DNA of 64,000 bases. Origin: Bryobacter sp. GTDB lineage: Bacteria; Acidobacteriota; Terriglobia; Bryobacterales; Bryobacteraceae. Shown here piece after piece: positions 36,963 through 46,932 of this stretch. The notes below the pieces were generated by a model, which saw only the letters and a list, made by a program, of their open reading frames with translations, had not been told where the DNA came from and ran no database searches. A program made the position numbers and the translations under genes. The stretch covers positions 28,852 through 92,851 of the forward strand of contig JALHNH010000027.1 of NCBI GenBank assembly GCA_022843625.1, written 5' to 3'. Numbering within the stretch: position 1 is the stretch's first letter; each line of letters opens with the position of its first letter.

Positions 36963-39900
36963 ATGTTGGTATCCATGCGTTACTTCATGGGGGTCGCGTT
37001 AATATCATCACTCGGACTTAATTCACCAATATTAGGGCAAGGAAAGATCAGCACTTTCGCTGGCCGGGAATGGGTATTTGAAGACAACGCAAAACTAGCA
37101 CTCGAGGCTCCCTTGGGTCGCTTTCTATCGTTGGCACGTAGTCCGCAGGGAGAACTCTACATTTCCGACCGAGGGAATCGGCACGTGTTCCGCTTATCCG
37201 CTGATGGTTCCATCAATATAGTGGTCGGCTCAGGGCAGGCGGGATCCAGCGCTGACGGCACTCCAGCCATCGAGGCGTCACTAACCCCGGGTGCAATTGC
37301 CTTTGACCCCCTTGGAAGGCTACTCGTTGCAGATGGCGGCAGTATCCGATACGTTGACCAACAAGGACGACTTCAAACATTATCGAACTTTTTTGCTTCG
37401 ACTGTTGAGTTTCGAGATCGGGGAGTAGGAAGGCCGAGCTACCTTCGGTATAACCGCGATGGAGTATTGCACGTCCTTTCAAGCGACGTAATCCTGCGGG
37501 CGGTCTCGGCGACACAATTTCAGATGGTCGCCGGAGGGGGGACGATCCCAAATGCTCCAGATGGCACCGCCGCCGTCAACTATCTTAGTAACTCGACCAC
37601 GGAATTTGATTTTGACTCAGAAGGACGCATCGTATTTATAGACGGGAATGCCTGCCGTCTCCGCCGCGTCAACGCCAATGGTACGTTGGAAACCATTGCT
37701 GGCAATGCAACCTGCGAAGCTTCGCAAGACGGAACATTAGCACGCGGCGCAAGCATCCGGCCATTCAGCGGAGGAGTTCGAATCGGTAGCGATGGGTTGA
37801 TGTACTTTGCAGACAATAGCAGGATGCGCCGCATAGATCGTGCGGGAAGATTTGAGACAATTTCTGGCCCCATACGCCCTGGATTTACTCCTCTCGTTCC
37901 GACTGAATCTTTCGCAGTGTATGGATTTGAGGTAACGGCAGACGGTCGACTCTGGATAGAAGACGGGTTTACCCAGCGTCTATATTCTATTGGAACAACC
38001 CCCAATTCCAATTCTCGCCATATTGCAGGGAATGGCTGCTTCATGCCCCCAAATCCTAGACCTTCTAGTGCACTTGGTATCTTTATCAATCGAGGCCCGG
38101 CAGTAAGCCTAGACAGAAGTGGGCGAGTGCTCTTAACCACGGGCGACCCGCGCTCGACTTATCGAGTTTCACCGGCAGGAATAGCGCAGTTGTCGTATGG
38201 TGATACCGCTGCTACCTGCTCTGCTTTTGGGGTAGTTCCTCGGATTCCTGGAGCAGCAACAGGGCCGAGTTTCGCGCAGGAAGACTCGGAAGGCCGGATC
38301 TACTATATGCATATCCAAGGCGTTAGCCTGTACCGTATCGGAGCGAATGGGGATTCGATTCTTGTGGCGGGAGCCGAGGGCAATCCATCGAATGCAGGTG
38401 TCAATTTCTCCGGCGATGGCGGCCCTGCGACTCAAGCAATCATGCGAGCTGCCCCACATTTTTGGCTTGGCCCAGATGGAGATATCTGGATTCCCGATAT
38501 CAGCAATCATCGCATTCGACACATTAACAAAAATGGCATTATTAGAACCGTCGCTGGAAATGGGATGGTGGGATTTACTGGAGACCTTGGTCAAGGCCAA
38601 GCCGCCTCTCTCAATTCTCCAGCCGCCGTGACGGGCGACCGGAACGGAAACATCTACATCGCCGATAGTGGAAACAACGCTATTCGCCTGCTGCGTCCGA
38701 CGGGGATCATCACGACGATTGCCGGTACTGGGGTACGCGGCAGTTCCGGTGATGGAGGCCCTGCCACGGTCGCTCGGCTAGCCAACCCTCGAGGCATTTG
38801 GTTTGATAGCATCCGCGGTGAACTTTATATCGCCGAAACGGGTGGACATCGCATACGAAAAATTGACTCTGAGGGAATAATCACCACGGTGGCTGGAATC
38901 GGAGAACCGGGCTATTCGGGCGACGGAGGACCAGCGACAGAAGCAATGTTGAATAGTCCTTCTACTATTGCCTTAGATGACGCAGGCATACTCTATATTG
39001 GTGACGACGGTAACCGTCGTGTTCGGCGGGTTTTCCCGCAAGGAGCAACTGCTCCCGGCGATCCCTGCGCGGTATCCACCTCAACTCGGTCCTCCTACTT
39101 TAGAGCGGAAGGCGGGGTAGCTCGTGCCTTGATTTTGACGGGCACAGATTGTGCCGTAAATGTAGGCAGCCTGGCGAATTGGATCAAGGTTATTACTGGT
39201 GGCGAGGGCCGAGGAAGCCGAGAGCTAATTTTCGAAATCTCTGCGAATGTAGCAAGAACGGGTCGAACAGCCGCCCTGCGAATTGGGCCGGAGACGATCG
39301 TGGTGAGGCAGGCCGGAGGCCCGTCAATCATCGCGAATCCGTCATTTATTTCTGTGAGCTCCTACCCCGGGCAATTGAAGCTATCCGTACCCTTAACACT
39401 CAGCTTGCCAAATGCAGCCAGTGCGCCAGCTTTTCCTGTATTTCTTACGAATACTACCGATAAGGAACAATGGCTAGGTATCTCAAAAACATCGGGCAAC
39501 ATTGAACCAAACAAGCAACTAGAGTTGTCACTAGAGCTGGACCCACGTGGGTTAGCACCAGGAACTTATCGTGGTTCTGTCGAGATTCTTAATTCTCTGA
39601 CGGGAGAGGAATTGCGGCTACCAGTAACCATGCTAGTCAGTGCTTCGCAACGTAAGCTCCAACTCTCCCACAATGGATTTAGTTTTCGATCTCATGCGAA
39701 CGGCGGGCCCCTTAATGAAGCCTTGGGCGTAGGCAACGGGGGGACGAGCAACTTGTCATGGACAGCAACTGCCACCACTACAAGCGGCGGGAACTGGCTA
39801 AGTGTGAACTCTGCTTCCGGAAGTATCGCCCCAGGGGCAAACTACACGCAAGTGCAAATATTGGCGAATCCAGCTAACCTTGCTCCAGGACAATATTACG

Positions 39901-41369
39901 GATCAATTCAGGTGAGAGCTGTTGACTCTTTGAACAGTTTGCAGGTAGCTACAGTTGTGCTCTCGGTTGAGGCGTCAGCCGAACCGACCCTCGCTCCTTC
40001 CAATCTCGCCTTCGTTACAACTGGGAATGCTTTACCACCGCAGCCACAAAGCGCCTTGATTCGTAATAACTCGTCGACTTCCATCACCTTCTCGTCATCA
40101 GTGGATTTTGGCTTGTCGTCTCCTTGGTTTACCGTTGCAAATGGCGCTGGAACTATCGCACCGGGGCAAGGTGCATCGTTAGAAATCCGGCCGAGCCAAG
40201 CGAATCTTTCCCCTGGCGTTTACAGATCTCAAGTGTTGGTCACCGTGCAAGGAGTGACGACCCCGCTCCGTCTCAGCGTTACTCATGTTGTCGCGCCCAA
40301 TTCGCAGTCGGGATCAAGCTGTACGCCTTTGACAATAACTCCGGTAATCGTATCTCCGGCAAGCCGCTTCGTGGCCGCCCCTGGCTGGCCAATAGCTTTG
40401 CGAGTCCTAGTAGTCGACAATTGCGGTTCCCCGCTGAGGAACGGATTAGTTTCGGCAACGCCTTCAAACGGTGATCCGGAAATTTCTCTTGAGCACGTTG
40501 GCAGTGGATTCTGGACAGGTACCTGGACAGTGCGGAAGTTCTCCACTGGGCCTGCCACCGTCTCTTTCCGCGCGAAAATGATCCAAACAGCTGTAGCAGG
40601 AGACTCTCCAATCCAAGGGCAAATCTCCACCATTGGCGTGCCGCCTCCTATTATCGCGGCCGGGGGGGTGTTGAACGCCGCTAGCTTTGAGCGGCGGGCC
40701 ACGGTGGCCGCAGGCAGTATGGTTTCAATATTTGGCTCGAACTTCGGCAGAGAATTTTTGCAAGCCTCTACCATCCCATTGCCTCCGGCGCTTGACGATT
40801 TGTCCATACTTGTAGGGGATCGGGTTGCGCCTTTGTATTTTTCGAGTCCGTCTCAAGTCAACGCGCAGGTTCCCTTCGAGGTATCTCTGGATGAGGAGCA
40901 CTCATTCGTCGTCCGGCGAGGTTTCGCGCTCTCGGTTCCGGAAATCGTTCCTGTTTCTCGCGCGGCTCCAGCCATATTTACTGTCGACGGTTCCGGCACG
41001 GGGCAAGCCCATGTTTATCGTTACGGAGGAGACGGCTCGGTTTCTCTTGCTATTGCATCCTCGGGAATTGCCCCGGGTGAGACTGCCGTATTCTACGCTA
41101 CCGGACTCGGCCTGACGTTGCCGAGAGTGCTTTCTGGTGTCGCGGCACCAGTTCCAGCAGCAACAATTCAATCCCTTTTGGTTGTGCGGGTCGCCGGTCG
41201 CTCAGCTTTAGTTTCTTTTGCGGGACTCGCGCCAGGTTTCGTCGGTTTATACCAAGTGAACTTCGTCATGCCAGCGGGTATTCCTGGCGGTTCGGAGGTG
41301 ACGTTGGAATTAGAGCTGGGCGGGGTTCGTAGTGCCCCGACTCATTTCAGCGCCGCTATCGTCAAGTAG
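36963..41369 (+). CDS. Large secreted NHL-propeller protein with TIGR03437-like C-terminal domain
   Basis: A 1468-residue protein with a signal peptide (MRYFMGVALISSLGL...LGQG; the start may be ATG 36963 or 36975). Residues ~20-690 are NHL/SMP-30-like propeller blades with recurring GDGGPAT and ADSGNNAIRLL-like motifs. The middle (~700-1150) contains BACON/Ig-like repeats (WLSVNSASGSIAPG, YYGSIQVRA, WFTVANGAGTIAPGQG). The last ~235 residues (GGVLNAASF ... PSQVNAQVPFEV ... FYATGLG ... GLYQVNFVMPAG) match the Solibacter-type C-terminal domain TIGR03437, probably a cell-surface anchoring or sorting module. Cargo or ligand unknown. Apparently monocistronic. Confidence 0.9.
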   Translation: MLVSMRYFMGVALISSLGLNSPILGQGKISTFAGREWVFEDNAKLALEAPLGRFLSLARSPQGELYISDRGNRHVFRLSADGSINIVVGSGQAGSSADGTPAIEASLTPGAIAFDPLGRLLVADGGSIRYVDQQGRLQTLSNFFASTVEFRDRGVGRPSYLRYNRDGVLHVLSSDVILRAVSATQFQMVAGGGTIPNAPDGTAAVNYLSNSTTEFDFDSEGRIVFIDGNACRLRRVNANGTLETIAGNATCEASQDGTLARGASIRPFSGGVRIGSDGLMYFADNSRMRRIDRAGRFETISGPIRPGFTPLVPTESFAVYGFEVTADGRLWIEDGFTQRLYSIGTTPNSNSRHIAGNGCFMPPNPRPSSALGIFINRGPAVSLDRSGRVLLTTGDPRSTYRVSPAGIAQLSYGDTAATCSAFGVVPRIPGAATGPSFAQEDSEGRIYYMHIQGVSLYRIGANGDSILVAGAEGNPSNAGVNFSGDGGPATQAIMRAAPHFWLGPDGDIWIPDISNHRIRHINKNGIIRTVAGNGMVGFTGDLGQGQAASLNSPAAVTGDRNGNIYIADSGNNAIRLLRPTGIITTIAGTGVRGSSGDGGPATVARLANPRGIWFDSIRGELYIAETGGHRIRKIDSEGIITTVAGIGEPGYSGDGGPATEAMLNSPSTIALDDAGILYIGDDGNRRVRRVFPQGATAPGDPCAVSTSTRSSYFRAEGGVARALILTGTDCAVNVGSLANWIKVITGGEGRGSRELIFEISANVARTGRTAALRIGPETIVVRQAGGPSIIANPSFISVSSYPGQLKLSVPLTLSLPNAASAPAFPVFLTNTTDKEQWLGISKTSGNIEPNKQLELSLELDPRGLAPGTYRGSVEILNSLTGEELRLPVTMLVSASQRKLQLSHNGFSFRSHANGGPLNEALGVGNGGTSNLSWTATATTTSGGNWLSVNSASGSIAPGANYTQVQILANPANLAPGQYYGSIQVRAVDSLNSLQVATVVLSVEASAEPTLAPSNLAFVTTGNALPPQPQSALIRNNSSTSITFSSSVDFGLSSPWFTVANGAGTIAPGQGASLEIRPSQANLSPGVYRSQVLVTVQGVTTPLRLSVTHVVAPNSQSGSSCTPLTITPVIVSPASRFVAAPGWPIALRVLVVDNCGSPLRNGLVSATPSNGDPEISLEHVGSGFWTGTWTVRKFSTGPATVSFRAKMIQTAVAGDSPIQGQISTIGVPPPIIAAGGVLNAASFERRATVAAGSMVSIFGSNFGREFLQASTIPLPPALDDLSILVGDRVAPLYFSSPSQVNAQVPFEVSLDEEHSFVVRRGFALSVPEIVPVSRAAPAIFTVDGSGTGQAHVYRYGGDGSVSLAIASSGIAPGETAVFYATGLGLTLPRVLSGVAAPVPAATIQSLLVVRVAGRSALVSFAGLAPGFVGLYQVNFVMPAGIPGGSEVTLELELGGVRSAPTHFSAAIVK

Positions 41370-41743
41370 CGCGTACCGCACACGAAGTCGAACGCTTTTC
41401 CAGGGACGGGCCCCGGCTCGCTGGCCTGGAATGTCAGCAGCCTGATGCGTCCCAGCGACATCCCTCCATTTTCCTCAGTGTTTTTGAGGTGTATTCTCCC
41501 ATTCCCAGCCGAAGTATGCCTCCAGAATCCCCCGGCCAAATCCGCCTCCATGCCCAAAGCCAATCAGAATCGATCACTGGACACAAAATTCGAAATACTC
41601 CCAACAGCCAGGATTTGGCCCAAATCACAGTCGGGACGGGTGCACCTGCATCAACCCCAAATTCCACCAGATTCCGCCAGGCTCCAGGCACCGGGAATCC
41701 GCTTCAGCGCCAGGGCGCACTGTCAGGGACAATCCGCTAAACC
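41370..41743. other. Intergenic stretch without recognised features
   Basis: The 374 nt between the NHL-propeller gene and the PIN relic contain only short frames without family likeness. No terminator, repeat or RNA was recognised. Confidence 0.4.
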
Positions 41744-42061
41744 TCACATTGCAGACGCCGTCAAAACCACCAGATCGGTCTTCCGAAAATCCCGATCGAG
41801 CGTCAGCAGCCCACAATTTTGTTCCTTTGCCAAAGCGTACGCAAAACAATCCCCACGATGGAGCGGGAACTTCAGGCGAGCTTTTGCCGCAAGCTCCGCC
41901 TGCTGCACAGTCGGTGCTACGAATCGAATCGGCAGAGCCGAAATTTGGTCCCGGAGTTGCGGTGCCAATTGAGGTTGCCGGTCTGAAATCAGGATCAGTA
42001 CCTCAGCGTAGTTCACGGTGCTCATCATCAACTTCGGTGCATGATCTTGCGACTGCTTCAT
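41744..42061 (-). pseudogene. VapC-like PIN toxin lacking its N-terminus
   Basis: A 105-residue frame with the later PIN elements: NYAEVLILISDR (catalytic Glu), LKFPLHRGDCFAYALAKEQNCGLLTLDRDFRKTDL (catalytic Asp pair). The first beta strand with the essential Asp (DxSAL/I) is absent, and the sequence upstream does not supply it. No VapB antitoxin is adjacent. Probably an inactive remnant. Confidence 0.65.
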
Positions 42062-42107
42062 GCCCCATAGTCCATGGTTTTCATTAGACTCAATTCATTC
42101 GTCAACC

Positions 42108-42229
42108 TTAAGTGCAAGGTGGGAAATACCAACGCATGACTCTGAGCGCGGGAGCGTAGCCGGAGATGATGGCCTCGGTTGTGACTAACGTGAGTCCCTC
42201 GGCAATGGCTTGAGCAATTAGGGGAGGCT
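42108..42229 (-). pseudogene. Second PIN-domain C-terminal fragment
   Basis: A minus-strand frame reads PLIAQAIAEGLTLVTTEAII followed by SGYAPALRVMRW, ending at TAA 42108-42110. It matches the last strand-helix of PIN toxins (DxxLIAQAxAEGLxLVTxD). The conserved Asp after VT is replaced (TTEAI), and everything upstream is missing. A different PIN lineage from the neighbouring fragment. Confidence 0.5.
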
Positions 42230-42248
42230 GACAGGGAGGCTGTCAGCC
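42226..42248. repeat. Perfect 9-bp inverted repeat
   Basis: GGCTGACAG-GGAGG-CTGTCAGCC forms a compact hairpin at the 5' edge of the PIN fragment. There is no T-tract on either strand. It could be a recombination scar or element end. Confidence 0.5.
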
Positions 42249-42357
42249 CCGCTTCGCCTGTTTTCAGCAATTCACCGCAAAGCTCGAAATTCCAGCTCAC
42301 CCCAAATAATGCTGACAGGCCCGGCAAAAAGGAGTAGCGTTAGGGCAGGTGGTTCGT

Positions 42358-45300
42358 ATGAGCTATTCGAGTCAGTTTCAGTTACTCTTGGTTGTACTTG
42401 GAGTGTTGATTCGGCCCGGTCCGCTCGAAGCCCAACTCACTCCCACCCGCCTCAGTTCAGGCGTTGCCGTAACCAGGACGCTTGGGCCGGTTTCCACGAG
42501 CACTCTCTATACCGGTGACTTCGGATTTGTGATCTCAGTTCCCGCCAATGCAACCCGGCTCGACATCACTCTTTCTTCCCAACCTGCAACTACAGACGTC
42601 GATCTCTTTGCGCGCTTTGGACAAGCTGTCAATCTGGTCAATCAGCAGATCGTATTCGATCATTCTTCCACTGGCGATGCTGGCGACGAAACAATCACCA
42701 TCCCCGCTCCGCAACAGGGTGATCACCACATCGCTCTCGCTCTTTACACCAACGGCATAGCTGTCTCCTGCACCATTAGGGCCACTGTTACGCAGCCCAC
42801 AGGCTCACCTTTGCCGGTTTTGCCCAGCATCGGCGTTCTTAATGCCGCTGACAACACTCCCAATTTTGCCCCGGGAACGATCCTCTCTCTTTATGGCGCC
42901 AATCTGGCCAGCGGTACTCTTGCCGCGTCACTTCCCATGCCTGCAACACTGCTGGGAACCTCAGTTGAAGTTCAGGTAAATGGCCGTGTTTACCCTGCAC
43001 CGCTTTTCTTTGTTTCTGCCAGTCAGATCAACGCCCAACTCCCCTATGAAGCGGTCGGCAGCGGCGTCCAGATCAGAGTCAGAAATACGGCTGGAACTAC
43101 CGATTGGGTGACCATCAATGTTGCTGCACGAGCCCCACGTATTTTGACTGTCAATATGAGCGGCAGCGGAGCTCCAATACTCCAGCATCATTCTGATTAC
43201 AAGGTAGTGAGTGCAGAATACCCAGCCAAGCCGGGCGAAATCGTAACATTGTATCTTCTCGGCCTAGGTGCAACCTCGCCAGCCATTGCCTCCGGTGCCA
43301 TTGCCGGTGACGGCTCGGAGGGCAACCCGCTCAATACCGTCCCGGGAGTCACAGTCAAAGTGGGCGATGAAACTGCAGAGCTATTTTTTGCCGGTCTCAC
43401 TCCTTATCTCATCGGTCTCTACCAGGTAGACTTTCGTATGCCGCCCGGAGCCGTTGCTGGAATACTGCCCATCAGCGTTTCTGTGGGTCAGGTCACCTCG
43501 CAAGCGAATGTAAAAGCGAGCTGCGGCGATCGTGAATCTCAGCTCTTGAACATCGGCAATCCAGCTGCTTGCAACACAACGGCAACTTCTTCCTTCACGC
43601 TCGAACGCGAAGCCTTCGTCACTCGCTTCACCACCTGGTATCGCTGGAATACTGGCGAAACCAGCGTCGCCTTCACTCTCCGCAAAGCTGGCCAACAAGT
43701 GATGCAAGCCAACTTCCAGCGTGGCTCTTGCGATCCCAATCAAAGCTCCTGGTGCGCTGGAGAAGCACTCGTCAACCAGTGGTGGGCCGCTGGCCTTTAC
43801 GAGCTCACTGTCAGCCAGCCGCGTGTCTGTGCTAACTCTGGAAGCGCCAACCAGGGCTTTGTCAGCGTCTTCGGTGTTTGGAAAGCCGGCGGCATCGGTG
43901 CCGTCGTTTCCTCCACCATCGGTCCCGCAGGTGGAAGCCTGGCCAATGCCGGTCTCTCCGTCACGGTGCCAGCCGGAACCTTCAACCAGCCCACCGTCCT
44001 CAACCTCTCGCAGGCCTCGGACTCGACTCCGCCAGCCGCCGGTCGCGTTTCTGAGATCTACCGGCTTGAGCCTCTCCCCGGCAGTGTATCCGCGCCAATC
44101 ACTCTTTCCATTCAACCGGTCGGAGCTATACCTGCCACGGGAAAAACCTTTGTCTTTGTAAAATTCGAAGGGGAAGACGATCGAGGGCCCATGATCTTGA
44201 ATGCCACAACAGAAGCGGGCAGGATTGTAGCCACTCTCCCTGCCATGCCGGCAGGCTCTGTCGTGCCCACTGCAAACAGCAAACCCGGCACTACCAACAG
44301 TGCTGTTGTCGATCCGTCTCGTCTCGCCTCGCTGATCTGGGCGCTGGGCGGCATCAGTGAAATGAAATCACCTTCAGGTAAATTCATCATTCACTTCCCC
44401 ACTGGTGACATTGCTGACTACGACCTCGCCATCAAGGTTGGCGAAACGATGGATGAGGCACGTACCAAGCTGGAAGCCATCGGAATCGAAGTGAACCGTC
44501 GCAGCACTCCAATCGATGTCTATCTCTATTCCTTCTCGGGTACGCAAGGGCGTGTCCTCATGGCTGATCCCGACACGAACGGCGAATCGGAAACAGAGCT
44601 ATGGGGTAAGCAGGGCATCGGCCTCAGTCTCAATCTAGACCAAATCAAGGGTGCTGGGACAGCGTGGGAAAACGCCAGAACTACTGCCGCCCATGAACTT
44701 TTCCATGTGTATCAGAGTCTCTATGACCCTCGTGGCTACTGGCGCCGCAGCTTTTCCAACAGCCCCTGGCTTTGGATGATGGAAGCCGCCTCAACCTGGT
44801 TTGAAAAGAAAATGGTGAGTGGCAAACCTTATCTTTCAAATAATGCCAAGGCATACAACGATTTCTTCTACCTCCACGGTCTCGAATACGCACCTGGGTA
44901 TCTCGATAAAAAGACTGTGACCCGGCACGGCTACGGTGCATCGCTCTTCCTCGATTACATAACCACACTTAAAACGGATCGATTCATCGGTGATGTCTTT
45001 AGAGAAATGGAGCCCAGCACTGGCCTGATCATGAAAGCCTCAATTTATTCACCAGTGGAGGCGATGATCCGTCAGGATATGTTTCTGGGTAGCAAATGGC
45101 CTGACTTCTTCACGCAACTCGCAGCAGCAAAAGTGAATCCTGGCATATCCATTAACGATCTGGTCTCGCCTCAAAACACCAAATTGGAAACTTACAGCAA
45201 TCGGGATGATTCAGAAGTCGTTACCCGGTTCAACTGGAGTGCCCCGGATCTCTCCGCCAGAGGCTATAGAATCTCTTTCGTTCCGCGCACTACCAAGTGG

Positions 45301-45879
45301 TCTATCGGCACCAAACTGGTTTTTAGCTTGAGTGGAGCTGGCGCCGACACTACTGCCTATGTGTTCAAGGCGGAGGCTGGCGCTGGCTGGGTCTATAAAG
45401 GTTCAGTCAAACCGTCTCTCGAAATTACACAAGCTGAGGCGCTGGCACGCGACGGCGGACAGTTCTTTGTCATCATTGCCCATGGCCGCGCACAGCGACC
45501 CTTTGCCACCATGACCTCACTCAGCCTTGAAATGCGGGTCGATGTCAAATTAGCTGAGACACCTGTCCAAAAAGCCGATGTGCTTTTTGAAGTATTCCGC
45601 CTTTATAAGAGCCCGGTTGGAAGCTCCAACCAGATGTGCAACGATTACTCGATCTCGATCACGGATCCCAAGGGCGTCATGATCGAATCTGGATCTTCGG
45701 TCGCGCGCAATGGCGCTTACGACACGCGATTGATCGTCGGCGATGGATACTCTTATGCCATTCGCTACAACTACACGATCCCTTGCCGCGATAGTGGCAA
45801 TGCCAGTGGCCGCTTCAACGTCAAGCCGAATGTGATCAACTCCGTCAGAGTAGAAACCCCTCGCTGCGAGACGAATTGA
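42358..45879 (+). CDS. Secreted PPC/TIGR03437/ZU5-like protein with HExxH metallopeptidase region
   Basis: The start is placed at ATG 42358, since a GTG three codons earlier only extends the leader. The 1173-residue protein has a signal peptide, then a pre-peptidase C-terminal (PPC)-like beta domain (~35-130). A TIGR03437-like domain follows (~155-385; SIGVLNAADN, SQINAQLPYEA, LGLGATSPAIASG, GLYQVDFRMPPG), unusually internal rather than terminal, and then a ZU5-like module (GPAGGSLANAGLSVTVPAGTF). The later half contains HELFH at 779-783, with a Glu at 809 in WMMEAASTWFE spaced like a gluzincin third ligand. Likely an extracellular zinc peptidase with unknown substrate. Confidence 0.85.
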   Translation: MSYSSQFQLLLVVLGVLIRPGPLEAQLTPTRLSSGVAVTRTLGPVSTSTLYTGDFGFVISVPANATRLDITLSSQPATTDVDLFARFGQAVNLVNQQIVFDHSSTGDAGDETITIPAPQQGDHHIALALYTNGIAVSCTIRATVTQPTGSPLPVLPSIGVLNAADNTPNFAPGTILSLYGANLASGTLAASLPMPATLLGTSVEVQVNGRVYPAPLFFVSASQINAQLPYEAVGSGVQIRVRNTAGTTDWVTINVAARAPRILTVNMSGSGAPILQHHSDYKVVSAEYPAKPGEIVTLYLLGLGATSPAIASGAIAGDGSEGNPLNTVPGVTVKVGDETAELFFAGLTPYLIGLYQVDFRMPPGAVAGILPISVSVGQVTSQANVKASCGDRESQLLNIGNPAACNTTATSSFTLEREAFVTRFTTWYRWNTGETSVAFTLRKAGQQVMQANFQRGSCDPNQSSWCAGEALVNQWWAAGLYELTVSQPRVCANSGSANQGFVSVFGVWKAGGIGAVVSSTIGPAGGSLANAGLSVTVPAGTFNQPTVLNLSQASDSTPPAAGRVSEIYRLEPLPGSVSAPITLSIQPVGAIPATGKTFVFVKFEGEDDRGPMILNATTEAGRIVATLPAMPAGSVVPTANSKPGTTNSAVVDPSRLASLIWALGGISEMKSPSGKFIIHFPTGDIADYDLAIKVGETMDEARTKLEAIGIEVNRRSTPIDVYLYSFSGTQGRVLMADPDTNGESETELWGKQGIGLSLNLDQIKGAGTAWENARTTAAHELFHVYQSLYDPRGYWRRSFSNSPWLWMMEAASTWFEKKMVSGKPYLSNNAKAYNDFFYLHGLEYAPGYLDKKTVTRHGYGASLFLDYITTLKTDRFIGDVFREMEPSTGLIMKASIYSPVEAMIRQDMFLGSKWPDFFTQLAAAKVNPGISINDLVSPQNTKLETYSNRDDSEVVTRFNWSAPDLSARGYRISFVPRTTKWSIGTKLVFSLSGAGADTTAYVFKAEAGAGWVYKGSVKPSLEITQAEALARDGGQFFVIIAHGRAQRPFATMTSLSLEMRVDVKLAETPVQKADVLFEVFRLYKSPVGSSNQMCNDYSISITDPKGVMIESGSSVARNGAYDTRLIVGDGYSYAIRYNYTIPCRDSGNASGRFNVKPNVINSVRVETPRCETN

Positions 45880-45920
45880 AAACCTGACAGGTCCAGAAAA
45901 AACCCGACACTGTCCTAGTT

Positions 45921-45989
45921 GCGGTAGGGACGACTGTCACTAATCGCCCCCGCACAGATCCACACGAGCGGCACTACCGCATACGGGTC
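45921..45989 (-). ncRNA. Second group II intron 3'-end remnant (domain V/VI-like)
   Basis: On the minus strand GACCCGTATGCGG ... GTGTGGATC TGTGCGGGGGCGA then GTCCCTACCGC parallels the copy at 36708 on the plus strand. The AGC triad expected near the 5' side of domain V reads ACC here, so the ribozyme should be inactive. It lies just downstream, in intron orientation, of the reverse-transcriptase fragment. Confidence 0.6.
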
Positions 45990-46187
45990 TAAACTTGATA
46001 TCTGGCGTCAAAGCGCTGATCGGGAATGGGATGCAGGTTACGCGGTCAAGGAATCCATCGTTCAACGACTATCCGTAGTTTGGCCCATCCAGGATTGCGC
46101 TACGGGCTGCGGCGGTGTAACTCTTGTCGGCAAAGCACGCACAGCCGGTCTCTAAATCGGCTTAACATCGGTAGCTTACCCGGCACT

Positions 46188-46300
46188 CCCTGCGGTGTTC
46201 CCACTTTCGTTTCCGACCACGCGCCGTCTTCCGATATTCCTGCCTTCAGCCATTTACTGATCAGCCCGAGCACTACTTCGTCAGAAATTACGTGACTTCT
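46188..46300 (-). pseudogene. Group II intron reverse transcriptase fragment
   Basis: The frame reads ISKWLKAGISEDGAWSETKV followed by GTPQG, the segment of intron-encoded RTs that precedes the GTPQGG motif and catalytic YADD. The homology breaks immediately after GTPQG and no maturase or YADD is found. With the domain V-like remnant at 45921 it marks a heavily deleted intron filling the 474-nt gap 45880-46353. Confidence 0.6.
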
Positions 46301-46353
46301 AAGTATATGCCCCTGCGGGACGATGTCCTCAGTAGTCGAGACACTACACAGAC

Positions 46354-46932
46354 CTAGCTGGGGATATCGGGTGCGACTGCCAATGTGACGCCCAATTCCA
46401 TGGCGAGCCAAGCCTTGGCCAGTCCCCATTGGCGGATGACGGTACGTTCGGACACCCCAAGATATTCAGAACTTTCAGCCACACTTAGCCCACCAAAGAA
46501 TCGGAGCTCAACGATACGGGCCTGGTTGGGATCGAGCGTTGCCAGAGTCGTGAGTGCGTCGTCCAGCTTGATGACATCTACTCCTCGGTCGAAAACTGGG
46601 AAAACAGCCTCATCAAACACCGCCAGGTTCGAAGCCCTCTTGGATGCAGCCTTCCTGCGGGCGTTGGCGCTCATCAATCGGCGCATCACTGTGGCGGTGA
46701 AAGCAAAAAACTGCACCCGGTCACGCCAATCGTGCTTGGGGTCAACTGCAAGCTGAAGGAATGCCTCGTTGATCAGGACCGTGGGAGTGAGTGTCATTCC
46801 AGGGCTTGAGCGTAAGTGATACCTGGCAAGAATGCGCAACTGGCTGTAGATCGAATTAAATAACTGATCGGAGACAGAATTGTCTCCGCTGCCCCAAGCG
46901 CGCAGCAAAACTGTGATGTCGCCCTCAACCAC
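46354..46932 (-). CDS. ECF-family RNA polymerase sigma factor
   Basis: A ~192-residue protein. The start is most likely GTG 46932 (VVEGDITVLLRAWGSGD); a TTG at 46965 is an alternative. Region sigma2 is LFNSIYSQLRILARYHLR ... DWRDRVQFFAFTATVMRRLMSANARRK. Region sigma4 is ALTTLATLDPNQARIVELRFFGGLSVAESSEYLGVSERTVIRQW. This matches the Sig70/ECF subgroup (TIGR02999-like) expanded in acidobacteria and planctomycetes, often encoded near Hanks kinases. No anti-sigma gene is adjacent. It borders the lectin cluster and is a candidate regulator of it. Confidence 0.9.
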   Translation of the reverse strand: MVEGDITVLLRAWGSGDNSVSDQLFNSIYSQLRILARYHLRSSPGMTLTPTVLINEAFLQLAVDPKHDWRDRVQFFAFTATVMRRLMSANARRKAASKRASNLAVFDEAVFPVFDRGVDVIKLDDALTTLATLDPNQARIVELRFFGGLSVAESSEYLGVSERTVIRQWGLAKAWLAMELGVTLAVAPDIPS

